Source of the DNA: Hymenobacter aquaticus
GTDB taxonomy: Bacteria > Bacteroidota > Bacteroidia > Cytophagales > Hymenobacteraceae
Length of the DNA stretch: 64,000 nucleotides
Reading direction: 5' to 3'
Assembly (NCBI RefSeq): GCF_004765605.1
Contig: NZ_SRLC01000002.1
Span: 558,001-622,000, forward strand
Of this stretch, positions 25,837 through 34,706 are shown piece by piece. The first letter of the stretch is position 1, and every line of letters begins with the position of its first letter. Below the pieces are notes generated by a model, which worked only from the letters and a program-made list of their open reading frames with translations, had not been told where the DNA came from and searched no databases. The position numbers and the translations under genes were made by a program.

Positions 25837-28800
25837 TTAGCCCGGGCTAGGAAACTCCTGGCGCAGCCGGACAATGACCTGCCCGGTGAGAGTGTCCACC
25901 TGCTGCACCAGCGCCTGAATGGTGGGCAGGTCGGGGCTGGGCTCGTGGGCCAGTAGCTCAAGGCGGCGCACGGCTTCACTCAGGGTATGCACCTGTAGGC
26001 CGGTAAAGGAGCTTTTCAGGTGGTGGGCCGTGGCCCCGAGCTTGGGCCAGTTGTGCTCCGTCAGGGCCTGCTCCAACTCCCGGATAATGGCGGGCGTAGT
26101 TTGGATAAACACTTCTACCAGCCGGCCCACAAATTCCTCGTTGCCGTGCGCGATGCGCCGGATGCCGCTCAGGCTGTAGAGCGGCTCCGGCTCGGCCGCG
26201 TGCGGCGTTGCGGCGGGAAGCGTTTTATTCAGCGCCTGAAAAAGCTCTTCCTGACGGAAGGGCTTGGAAAGGTAGCCATCGAAGCCGGCGGCCCGGTAGC
26301 GCTCCGCCTCGCCCGGCAGGGCATGCGCCGTCAGGGCGATGACCGGGGTAGCGGCCCGGTGCGCGTCGGGGTGCTCGCGCAGCAGGCGGGTCGTGGCCAT
26401 GCCATCCAGGCCCGGCATCTGAATATCCATCAGCACGGCATCGTAGCGCCGCTGCTGAAACAGCAGCCAGGCCTCTCGGCCCGTGCCGGCAATGTCGACC
26501 TGGCAGCCCCAGCCGCGCAGCTGCGCTTCCACCAGCAGTTGATTGACGGCATTGTCTTCGGCCAGCAGAATGCGGCGCGGGCCCAGGGTGCGGTACTCGG
26601 CCGATGGGGCGGGGGCGGCCGGCAGGCGCGGCACCGACTCGGCGGGCGTGAAGGACAGCGTGACCCGGAAGGTGCTGCCCTCGTGCAGGCGGCTTTCTAC
26701 CGTAATGCTGCCGCCCAGCAGCTCGACCAGCTCCCGCGAAATGCTCAACCCCAGCCCCGAGCCGCCATACTCGCGGGCCGTGCTGGCGGCCGCCTGCGTG
26801 AAGGGCTCAAACACCTGCTCGAGCTGGTGGGGCGGAATGCCGATGCCGGTATCGGTAACGGAAAACTCAAACACCAGCGTCCCGGCCGGGGCAACCAGGC
26901 GGCGGCAGCGCAGGCACACCCGGCCCTGGTCCGTGAACTTTACCGCGTTGCCGAGCAGGTTCAGCAGAATCTGGCGCAGCCGGTACGGGTCGCCGATAAC
27001 CAGGGTGGCCTCGTCGGGCGGGGGCAGCTCCAGCTCCAGGGCAATGTCTTTCTCGGCCGCTTTGGGCAGCAGCAGCTGGCGGCAGGCGGTCAGCACCTCG
27101 CGCAGGTCGAAGGAGGTGGTTTCGAGCCGGATTTTGCCCGCCCCCAGCTGGGCCATGGCCAGAATGTCGTTTATCACGACCAGCAGCTGCTCGGCGGCGT
27201 GGCGGATGTGGTCCAGGTACTGGCTTTGCCGCTCATTCAGGGGCGTTTTGTGCAGCAGCTCGGCCAGGCCCAGAATGCCGTTCATGGGCGTGCGAATCTC
27301 GTGGCTCATGTTGGCCAGGAAATCCTGCTTCACCTGGGCATTTTCCTCGGCCGTTTCCTTGGCCTGCCGCAAGGCCTGCTGGGTTTGCTTTAGCGCCGTG
27401 ATGTTGCTGTCGACGCCCAGGACCCGGATGGTGCCGTCAGCCATCCGGAATGGCCGCTTGATGCTGTGAAACCACAGCACCTCGCCCGAGGGACGGGTGA
27501 AGGTCTCTTCGGTCACCATTTCCTGGCGGGCCGCAATCACCTGCCGGTCGGCGCGCAGGTAGCGGGCCGCGTCGGCCGCTACGCCGGGCAGGCGGGCCGT
27601 GTTGGTGCGCGTCACGGCCTCCAGGCTCAGGCCGTACAGGTCGGCCGTGGCCTGGTTGGCCAGCAGGTAGTTGCCGTCTCCGTCTTTGAGGTACACCAGG
27701 TGGGGCGTGGTGTCGATAACCTGGCGAAACAGGTTGTTTTGCTCGGCCAGGCTGCGGTTGGCCGCCCGGCGCTGCTCCTCGGCCTGCTTCCAGTGCGAAA
27801 TATCCTCGCCCGCCCCCACTACCAGCTTCACCTCGCCCGCGGCGTTGCGCTCAAACGGTGTGTTGTTCAGCCGCAGCCAGCGCAGGCTGCCGTCGCGGTG
27901 GTAGAGGTAAAGCTCCAGGGAACGGGTTTCGCCGTCGGCACAGCGGGCCACCTGCACGAAGTGCTCCTGCAGTAGCAGCAGCTGGTCGGGCGGGGCCATC
28001 TGCTGGAGCAGGCTGGGGCCCATCGACTGCAAATCGGCCTCGGTGTAGCCCAGCACCTGCTCCACGTACTGGTTGCAGTACACGTTGCGCCACTGCTCGA
28101 TGTCGAGAATGTAAATCAGGTTGGGCACGGTGCTGGCCACGCGCTCCACGAAGAGCTGACTATGGCGCAGCCGCGCTTCGATGCAGCGCCGCACCGTCAC
28201 GTCCTCGGCGCTGGCCACCATCTGCTGCACGCGCCCGTCGGGGTGGCGGCGGAAGGGCGTGCTTTTAAACTTCATCCAGCGCCAGCTCCCGTCGCGGTGG
28301 CGCAGCTGGTACTCGGCTTCCAGGGTTTGCCCGTCGGCGGTGCGGGCCAGGTCGGGCACGTGCTGCTGCAGGGTGCGCAGGTCGGCGGGGCGCAGAAACG
28401 TGGGCAGCGCCCGTCCGCCCAGCGTTACCATTTCCACGTCGGAGTAGCCCAGCAAGGCCTGGCTTTGGGAGTTGCAGTACAGCAGCCGGCTTTCGTCCAG
28501 ATCCAGCACCACCACCAGGTTGGGAATGGTGTCGGTGATGCGCTGGGCAAACAGGCGACTGTGCTCCAGCTCCCGCTCGGCCTGGTAGCGGGCCGTAATG
28601 TCGGTCAGGTACACGTTGGCGCCTTCCTGCTCGGGTAGGGGCGCGATGGTCCAGAGGTAGCGGGCGGCCCCGAGGCTGTACTCGTACACGCGCGGCTCCC
28701 GGGCCGCCAGCACCGCCCCGATTTCGTCGCGCAGTATGCCGCGGCAAGCGGCTTCCGCGGGGCTTTCCAGGGCCTGCAGCACGGGTTGGGCGGCCGGGTT

Positions 28801-29370
28801 GGCATAGCGGGCCCGGCCATCGGGGGTGAAGCAGATAATGGGGTTGGGGCACTGCTCGGCCAGGCGGGAAAGCTCCTGCACGTGCTGCCGGATGCGCTGC
28901 TGCTGGGTCACGTCGTCGTAGCTCCACAGGTGCAGCCGGGTTTCGCCCTGGTGCACCACCGGCAGGTAGTCGACTTGCAGCACCGTGCCGTCGGTGAGTT
29001 CCTGGAGCAGCCCTTTCACCTGCGCCTGGCCGGCCACGGCAGCCTGCATCTGGGCCCGGGTTTGGTCGGGGTGAGCAAAAGGCGCCTGGGCCAGCATGGC
29101 CGCGCCGCGCCGGCCCAGGTAAGCGGCCGGCGGCTGGGGTAGTTGCAGCAGCTGCCCCAGCCGGGGGTTGAGCGTAACGATGCCCTGCTGATTTTCGACC
29201 AGCAGGCCCGTGCTGATGGTTTGCAGCAACGCCTGGGTTTGCTGCGTGGCGGCCGTCTGCTGCTGTTCCAGCTGGGCGCGCAGCGTGTGCAGCTCAAGCC
29301 GGGTGGCCGCCTGCTGCTGCTGAGCGTGCCGCAAGCGTCGTCGCAGGTGCCGGGAAGCCGCTGTAGTCAT
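25837..29370 (-). CDS. Five-PAS hybrid histidine kinase with receiver and HPt domains
   Basis: This 1177-residue soluble sensor kinase has no membrane segment. In order: an N-terminal Gln-rich coiled coil (about 5-45), five PAS domains (about 45-150, 160-260, 270-385, 395-515 and 530-650), HisKA with the phospho-accepting His in FLANMSHEIRTPMNGI, HATPase (GNAVKF N box, DTGIG and GSGLGLSI G boxes), a receiver with LAEDNAVN and DIQMPGLDG, and an HPt domain with AHHLKSSF. All phosphorelay residues are present, so the protein can carry out a full intramolecular relay. The sigma-54 activator gene is 11 bp upstream on the same strand, so they form one system. The stimulus may be redox or a small molecule, given five cytoplasmic PAS domains. 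Confidence 0.92.
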   Translation of the reverse strand: MTTAASRHLRRRLRHAQQQQAATRLELHTLRAQLEQQQTAATQQTQALLQTISTGLLVENQQGIVTLNPRLGQLLQLPQPPAAYLGRRGAAMLAQAPFAHPDQTRAQMQAAVAGQAQVKGLLQELTDGTVLQVDYLPVVHQGETRLHLWSYDDVTQQQRIRQHVQELSRLAEQCPNPIICFTPDGRARYANPAAQPVLQALESPAEAACRGILRDEIGAVLAAREPRVYEYSLGAARYLWTIAPLPEQEGANVYLTDITARYQAERELEHSRLFAQRITDTIPNLVVVLDLDESRLLYCNSQSQALLGYSDVEMVTLGGRALPTFLRPADLRTLQQHVPDLARTADGQTLEAEYQLRHRDGSWRWMKFKSTPFRRHPDGRVQQMVASAEDVTVRRCIEARLRHSQLFVERVASTVPNLIYILDIEQWRNVYCNQYVEQVLGYTEADLQSMGPSLLQQMAPPDQLLLLQEHFVQVARCADGETRSLELYLYHRDGSLRWLRLNNTPFERNAAGEVKLVVGAGEDISHWKQAEEQRRAANRSLAEQNNLFRQVIDTTPHLVYLKDGDGNYLLANQATADLYGLSLEAVTRTNTARLPGVAADAARYLRADRQVIAARQEMVTEETFTRPSGEVLWFHSIKRPFRMADGTIRVLGVDSNITALKQTQQALRQAKETAEENAQVKQDFLANMSHEIRTPMNGILGLAELLHKTPLNERQSQYLDHIRHAAEQLLVVINDILAMAQLGAGKIRLETTSFDLREVLTACRQLLLPKAAEKDIALELELPPPDEATLVIGDPYRLRQILLNLLGNAVKFTDQGRVCLRCRRLVAPAGTLVFEFSVTDTGIGIPPHQLEQVFEPFTQAAASTAREYGGSGLGLSISRELVELLGGSITVESRLHEGSTFRVTLSFTPAESVPRLPAAPAPSAEYRTLGPRRILLAEDNAVNQLLVEAQLRGWGCQVDIAGTGREAWLLFQQRRYDAVLMDIQMPGLDGMATTRLLREHPDAHRAATPVIALTAHALPGEAERYRAAGFDGYLSKPFRQEELFQALNKTLPAATPHAAEPEPLYSLSGIRRIAHGNEEFVGRLVEVFIQTTPAIIRELEQALTEHNWPKLGATAHHLKSSFTGLQVHTLSEAVRRLELLAHEPSPDLPTIQALVQQVDTLTGQVIVRLRQEFPSPG

Positions 29371-29381
29371 AGTGCCGTGGG

Positions 29382-30770
29382 CTAGGAGGACGAGGAAGGA
29401 AGCTCTACTTCTCTTTTCTGAACCATACGATAAATAGTCGACTTCCCGATTTGCAGGCGGGCGGCTACTTCCATGATATTGCCCTGGTAAAGCCACAGGT
29501 AGCGCTGCACGATGGCCGCCGTCTGGCTGCGCAACGACTCATCGGCTTCCGGCCCGGGCAGCTCCGGGGGCGCGCTGCCGGGCCGCTCGCCCCGCAACGA
29601 CAAGTCCTGGGGCTGGATAACGTCGCTTTCGGCCAGCACGGCGGCCAGCTCTACCACCGCTTTCAGCTCGCGCACGTTGCCGGGGAAATGGTACTGCAGC
29701 AGCCGGCTCTGCGCCGCCGCCGACAGCGTGCAGGCCGTCATGTTGTTCTGCCGGCAGAAAGCCTGCAGAAAGGAGTTGGCCAGCAGCAGAATGTCGTGGC
29801 CCCGGTCGCGCAGGGGCGGCAGCTCGATGGGCAGGCCCAGCAGCCGGTAGTACAGGTCTTCGCGGAAGCGGCCCTCCTTCACGCGCTGGTTCAGGTCGCG
29901 GTGGGTGGCCACCACCAGGCGGGCGTCGAAGGGAATGCGGGCGTTGCCGCCCACGCGCACCACTTCGCGCTCCTGGAGCACGCGCAGCAGCTTGGCCTGC
30001 AAGCTCAGCTCCATTTCGGAAATCTCGTCCAGAAACAGCGTGCCCCGGTTGGCTTCCTCAAACCGGCCAATGCGCCGGTTGAGGGCCCCGGTGAAAGCAC
30101 CTTTCTCGTGCCCAAACAGCTCACTTTCCAGCAGCTCACTCGGAATAGCGGCCACGTTTACGGCCACGAAAGGGGCGTTGCGCCGCTCCGAACGGAAGTG
30201 AATGGCCTTGGCCACCAGCTCCTTGCCCGTACCGGTCTCGCCGCTGATCGACACCGAGATATTGGCCCGGGCCGCTTTGTCGATGAGCGTGAACAGCTGC
30301 TTGATCTGCGGGCTTTCGCCCAGGATGGCCCGCTCGGAGTCGTACTGCTGCCCGATCTGTTCGCGCAGCCGCTGGTTTTCGCGCCGCAGCAGCAGCTGCT
30401 TGCGCCAGTTGCCCACCGAGTTCCAGAGCCGGTCCAGGGTTTCCTCATCCTTCACGAGGTAGTCGTAGGCGCCCTGGTGCAGCAGGCCAATGGCCGTCCG
30501 CACGTCTTCCTGCCCCGAAATAACGATGACGGCCACCTCCGGCAGCCGGTCTTTAATCAGCCGCAGCACCTGGTCGCCCGAGCCATCGGGCAGGGAATAA
30601 TCCAAGGTGATAAGGTCGGGTTTCTCGTGCAGGCAGGCCAGGCAGTCCTGGGCCGTGGTGAAGCGGCGGATCTGGTGGTCAGGGTTTTGAGCCAGCCGGT
30701 ACTCCAGCAGCTCACCATACAAGGCGTTGTCCTCGACAATAAAGATGGTGATAATAGGGGAGGTAGGCAT
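29382..30770 (-). CDS. NtrC-family sigma-54-dependent response regulator
   Basis: This 462-residue activator has a receiver domain (about 7-120, phospho-acceptor Asp in LITLDYSLPDG), an AAA+ domain (about 150-375) with Walker A GETGTGKE, the sigma-54 contact loop GAFTGA, and Walker B LFLDEI, and a C-terminal Fis-type helix-turn-helix (IMEVAARLQIGKSTIYR). It activates sigma-54 RNA polymerase when phosphorylated. The ATG at 30770 gives the standard receiver start. First gene of an operon with the hybrid kinase, and divergent from the T9SS gene at 31119. Confidence 0.92.
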   Translation of the reverse strand: MPTSPIITIFIVEDNALYGELLEYRLAQNPDHQIRRFTTAQDCLACLHEKPDLITLDYSLPDGSGDQVLRLIKDRLPEVAVIVISGQEDVRTAIGLLHQGAYDYLVKDEETLDRLWNSVGNWRKQLLLRRENQRLREQIGQQYDSERAILGESPQIKQLFTLIDKAARANISVSISGETGTGKELVAKAIHFRSERRNAPFVAVNVAAIPSELLESELFGHEKGAFTGALNRRIGRFEEANRGTLFLDEISEMELSLQAKLLRVLQEREVVRVGGNARIPFDARLVVATHRDLNQRVKEGRFREDLYYRLLGLPIELPPLRDRGHDILLLANSFLQAFCRQNNMTACTLSAAAQSRLLQYHFPGNVRELKAVVELAAVLAESDVIQPQDLSLRGERPGSAPPELPGPEADESLRSQTAAIVQRYLWLYQGNIMEVAARLQIGKSTIYRMVQKREVELPSSSS

Positions 30771-31118
30771 AAGAATAGGGGGAATAAAGCCAGGTTGCGT
30801 AGTGCACAAACTGGGGTGCTAGTTTCAAAGTGAGAAAAACGTAATAACTAGGAATAATTCAATTGATTCCGGGTTAGTTTGTGCAAAACAGGGGTGAGAA
30901 TGACTTTAAAACGCGAGTATAGGCGTAAAAACGGGTTTTGGCAAAGTTTCTCAAATTGGGAAGTACAATCTAAGATTGGGAAAATATGTTTCTATTGAAA
31001 TGTACATAATTTATTGATTTTAAGAGTGTTAAATATTTGGTCGTGACTTGGCAAACCGATTGATTATCCGGCCCCAACTGCCAGTCGGTTGAGCAGCCAA
31101 ACAAATTGGTTTTTTTAT
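30771..31118. other. AT-rich divergent intergenic region
   Basis: This 348-bp AT-rich region separates the sigma-54 regulator operon from the T9SS gene. It holds two TTGGCAAA sites (30938-30945 and 31048-31055). The second fits a -24 element. No coding potential. Confidence 0.5.
31048..31064 (+). promoter_or_regulatory. Weak sigma-54 promoter candidate
   Basis: TTGGCA at 31048-31053 with GG at 31050-31051 is 10 bases before GA at 31062-31063, in a TTGAT context. The consensus requires GG-N10-GC, so the -12 element has one mismatch. It lies 55 bp before the T9SS gene and beside a sigma-54 activator gene. Confidence 0.25.
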
Positions 31119-33074
31119 ATGAAACACTCTTTACTCTTCCCGGTTCGTACGCTTGGTGCTCTGCTGCCGGCCTTGTTGGCCGGTTTCAGCGCTTTTGCCC
31201 AAAGCGGCGCGGCTTATTACTCCACGTTCGAGAACCCCGTGCTCAACTCTACTTACGCGGTAAGCTCCACGGGTGACGGTCTTTGCCTGGGCTGCTTCGT
31301 GGCCAACCCGGAGCGGGCGGCCGATACGGACATCAACAACTACGCCGTGGTCCAGAACTCGCTGGGCGTGGTAGGGGGCGGCGTAGCGCTGAATCTGCGC
31401 CTGAACGGGGCCGGCCTGGCCAACTACCGCGCCGGGGTGGTGATTAGCACCGGCAGCCTGCTGAACGTCAGCACGCTGGCCACGCTCACGCTACGCACCT
31501 CCCTGAACGGAATTCCGCAGGAGGAAGTGAAGGGCTCGGATGCTATTGTCAGCACCCGGCTGCTGGCCGACAGCCGCTACGGCGTTGAGTTTGGGGCCAG
31601 CAAGGCGTTCGACAAAGTCGAATTGGTAGTGGGTGGCCTGCTCAACGGCATTAATACCGTGCGGGTACTGTATGCCTACGCCGTGCCGGCCGCCACCCAG
31701 CTCGACCGGGCCGTGGGCTACATTTCGCGCAGTGCCCAGCCCGCCGCCGGCGACTACGTGGTCCGCTCGGGTGGGGGCAGCCCGCTGGCCGTGTGCGTCG
31801 GCACCGGTGTTACCAACCCCGAAAACACGGTTGACGCCGACTTGGACAACTTCGCCACGCTCAACACGGTAGCCGGCGTGAACGGCTGCACCACGGCTCT
31901 GCAAGTGAAGCTCGACGGCCTGGCGCCGGCCGGCTACCAGGCGGGCTTCGTGGTGGGCAATGGCAGCCTGCTCGACCTCAACGTGCTGGATGGCCTGCAA
32001 CTCACGACCTACCTGAACGGCGTGCAGCAGGAAACGCGGCGCGGCGCCGACCTGCTGACCCTGACCCTGCTGCCCGACAACCGCTATCAGGTGAGCTTCA
32101 AGTCGACGGCGGCCTTCAACCAGGTTGAGCTGCAGCAGGGCGCTCTGGTTAGTGCCCTGAACACGCTGCAGGTCTACTACGGCTTCGGCATCGAGCCCCG
32201 GGCCTTCCGCGACGTGACGCCGGTGCTGTCGAACTTCACGGCTCCGCAGCGGGGCACCGAGTTTCAGGAGTCGGCTGGCGGCCTGCTGTGCCTGGGTTGC
32301 AACTCCTATAACACTGCCCGCGCGGCCGACAACGTCTTCACCCCCGGCGACTACGCCGGCGTGCAGTTTCCGGTGCTAGCGCTGGGCACCTACCGGCTGA
32401 AGCTGCGCCTGAACGGCAGCGGCAAAGGCGGCGACCGGGCCGGCATCGTGCTGCGCACCAACAAGGGCCTGCTCAACACGACCCTGCTCCAGAACATCCG
32501 CATCAACACGTACTCGGGCATCAACGGCACCCAGCTGGAGGAGTCGGCCTCGGGTAGCAGCCTGCTCGACCTGGGCCTGATCAGCGACAACCGGCGCTCG
32601 GTAGCCTTCCTCACCAAGCGTAACTTCGACTGGGTGGAAGTGGAGCTGACCGGCGGCGTGGGCCTGTTCTCCGATGCGCGCATTTACTATGCCTTCGCCG
32701 AAGACCCGAACCCCGGCTTCCCGGCCGTGGTTGGCCCTCCGGTTATCGTGCCCCCAGGCGGTGGCGGCGGCGAGTCGGAGTTGCGGGTTGGTCGCGGCAG
32801 CGGCTTCAGCTCCTCCTCCGACGCCCTGGACCTGTTCCCGAACCCGGCCGCTGGCGTCCGGCAGGTGGAAATCAGCTTGGCTACGCCTCCCACGGCTGGC
32901 TCGAGGGTGCAGGTCTACACCACGCTGGGGCAGCTGGTGCGCAACGTAGCCGTTACGGAACGCACCGTGCAGCTGTCGACCACCGGCCTTGGTGCCGGCC
33001 TCTACCACGTGGTGCTGCTGAATGGCAGCGGGCAGCGGGTCGCCAGCAAGAGTCTGCTGCTGGCTGAGCGCTAA
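31119..33074 (+). CDS. Secreted T9SS protein with three tandem Cys-containing modules
   Basis: This 651-residue surface protein has a signal peptide (1-27, ending AFAQ), three related modules of about 160 residues (about 28-190, 190-350 and 355-535), and a T9SS type A sorting domain from about residue 570 (LDLFPNPAAGV to KSLLLAER). Each module repeats the order CLGC-like pair, RAAD/NTVDAD, LRLNG/VKLDG, YRAGVV and a WVEVEL/KVELVV strand ending in a Tyr-rich segment. The linker before the sorting domain is Pro/Gly-rich. It would be exported and anchored on the outer membrane. Function unknown; adhesion or binding is a guess. Confidence 0.82.
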   Translation: MKHSLLFPVRTLGALLPALLAGFSAFAQSGAAYYSTFENPVLNSTYAVSSTGDGLCLGCFVANPERAADTDINNYAVVQNSLGVVGGGVALNLRLNGAGLANYRAGVVISTGSLLNVSTLATLTLRTSLNGIPQEEVKGSDAIVSTRLLADSRYGVEFGASKAFDKVELVVGGLLNGINTVRVLYAYAVPAATQLDRAVGYISRSAQPAAGDYVVRSGGGSPLAVCVGTGVTNPENTVDADLDNFATLNTVAGVNGCTTALQVKLDGLAPAGYQAGFVVGNGSLLDLNVLDGLQLTTYLNGVQQETRRGADLLTLTLLPDNRYQVSFKSTAAFNQVELQQGALVSALNTLQVYYGFGIEPRAFRDVTPVLSNFTAPQRGTEFQESAGGLLCLGCNSYNTARAADNVFTPGDYAGVQFPVLALGTYRLKLRLNGSGKGGDRAGIVLRTNKGLLNTTLLQNIRINTYSGINGTQLEESASGSSLLDLGLISDNRRSVAFLTKRNFDWVEVELTGGVGLFSDARIYYAFAEDPNPGFPAVVGPPVIVPPGGGGGESELRVGRGSGFSSSSDALDLFPNPAAGVRQVEISLATPPTAGSRVQVYTTLGQLVRNVAVTERTVQLSTTGLGAGLYHVVLLNGSGQRVASKSLLLAER

Positions 33075-33093
33075 ACGGCGCACACTGCTTACC

Positions 33094-33128
33094 AAAAAGC
33101 CCCGTCACCGCAAGTGACGGGGCTTTTT
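33094..33128 (+). terminator. Rho-independent terminator
   Basis: Perfect stem AAAAAGCCCCGTCAC/GTGACGGGGCTTTTT with a 5-base loop. Confidence 0.95.
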
Positions 33129-33514
33129 ACGTAATGTTGGTTCTTTTTTAAATTCAACTTTCTCTATTCTGGAAACATGGTGGTGAGGTACACGAGTTGT
33201 GTTAAAGAGTGGGGCAGAGGCTGGGTTGTAAACAGGATATAGCCGGGATTAAATATGTGTAAGATTATGGGCTGAGTTCAAGGCTAATTGAATAACAATA
33301 GTTGCTTTTTGGGCTGTATGACGCGTTCTATTGAAATAAATTCAATAAAACGACTAGTAAAATAATAATGTGATAGAACTGGATTTGTTTGAGGAAGAGA
33401 AAATGGTAATATTTCGGTAACACATTTGGGTGGCCGGCCCGGCATCTTTGCGCCCGGTTTCCAGCCCCCGGTCTGATCTTTCTTTCTTCTCTTTTTTCAC
33501 CAAACCTCTTTCGA
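33129..33514. other. AT-rich intergenic region before the nuclease gene
   Basis: This 386-bp region holds no gene that I can see. CATCTTTG at 33443-33450 is one base off the -7 box and lies 65 bp before the nuclease start. Confidence 0.4.
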
Positions 33515-34396
33515 ATGAAGCGTACCCTCTACCGCTTGCTCAGCTTTGGCCTGCTCGGCACCCTGGCTGTTTCGTGTTCTAAAGACGAAACCGTAGCGCC
33601 CGCCGCGCCCACCGCTGTTTCACAGAGTTTTGATGCCACCCGGGACAGCAACCTGGCTATGGGTAACCCCAGTGGAGCTACCACCAGCACCACCAACTAC
33701 ACCAATTACCTGATGACGAAAACCCAGTACTCGATGTCGTATCACCGCGACCGGGCGATTCCAAACTGGGTAAGCTGGCACTTGAGCAGCGCCTGGCTGG
33801 GCAGCACGCCCCGCCAGGATAACTTTGCGTCCGATGCGACCCTGCCCACGGGCTGGTTCCGGGCCACGAGCAGCAGCTACACCGGCTCGGGCTTCGACCG
33901 GGGCCACAACTGCCCCTCCGCCGACCGCACCGGCTCCGTGGCCGACAACTCGGCCACGTTCCTGATGACCAACATGATGCCCCAGGCTTCGGTGAACAAC
34001 CAGCAAACCTGGGCCGGGCTCGAAAACTACTGCCGTACGCTGGTCAACCAGGGCAATGAGCTGTACATCATCTGCGGCAGCTACGGCAGCGGCGGCACCG
34101 GCCTGAACGGCTACGCTACTACCATTGCGGGCGGCAAAATTGCCGTGCCCGCCCGCTGCTGGAAGGTAATCGTGGTGCTGCCCGAAGGTAGCTCCGACGC
34201 CAGCCGCGTGACCACCAGCACCCGCGTTATTGCCATCAATACGCCCAACACGACATCCATCGGCACCAGCTGGGGCAGCTACCGCACCACCGTCGACGCC
34301 ATCGAGCAGGCCACCGGCTACAACATCCTGTCGGCAGTGTCTTCCACGGTGCAGGCCACCATCGAGTCGCGCGTAGATACCGGCCCGACGAGCTGA
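33515..34396 (+). CDS. Secreted DNA/RNA non-specific endonuclease (NucA family), lipoprotein
   Basis: This 293-residue protein has a lipoprotein signal (LAVSC, Cys21) and an Endonuclease_NS domain with the catalytic motif DRGH at 128-131 (His131 as base), followed by the metal-binding Asn region FLMTNMMPQ. The family degrades DNA and RNA with a divalent metal. The protein is expected on the outer membrane or in the periplasm, for nutrient recovery or defence. Single gene with its own terminator. Confidence 0.9.
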   Translation: MKRTLYRLLSFGLLGTLAVSCSKDETVAPAAPTAVSQSFDATRDSNLAMGNPSGATTSTTNYTNYLMTKTQYSMSYHRDRAIPNWVSWHLSSAWLGSTPRQDNFASDATLPTGWFRATSSSYTGSGFDRGHNCPSADRTGSVADNSATFLMTNMMPQASVNNQQTWAGLENYCRTLVNQGNELYIICGSYGSGGTGLNGYATTIAGGKIAVPARCWKVIVVLPEGSSDASRVTTSTRVIAINTPNTTSIGTSWGSYRTTVDAIEQATGYNILSAVSSTVQATIESRVDTGPTS

Positions 34397-34421
34397 TTCG
34401 GACCACCGATTTAATTTGCGG

Positions 34422-34456
34422 AATGCCCTGGCGACTATTTGGTTGCCAGGGCATTT
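34422..34456 (+). terminator. Rho-independent terminator
   Basis: Stem AATGCCCTGGC/GCCAGGGCATT and a T run, 25 bp after the nuclease gene. Confidence 0.85.
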
Positions 34457-34583
34457 TCGCTATATTGTTGCTGTGCTATGCCGCCGTTTAAAGTTTAGCT
34501 GGCTGGTGCTTTTTCAAGAATTTATCCTTTACTCTATCCTGTAATTTTTCCGTGTCCTGAAAGGAGTGAAAGGTGATAAGTAC

Positions 34584-34613
34584 CCGAAAGCCGCGCTGCA
34601 ACGCGGCTTTCGG
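34584..34613. repeat. Perfect 12-bp inverted repeat
   Basis: CCGAAAGCCGCG and its exact complement flank a 6-base loop. There is no T tract, and it lies between the nuclease terminator and the acyltransferase gene. It could be a second terminator or a regulatory hairpin. Confidence 0.6.
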
Positions 34614-34706
34614 CATATAGGGGCGGGTAATAAATTGGTAATACCCTCGTAACGCTCACCCAATATCCAGGAGTGAAATTTGTAGAGTGCCGGTGCCCAA
34701 TCAGTT

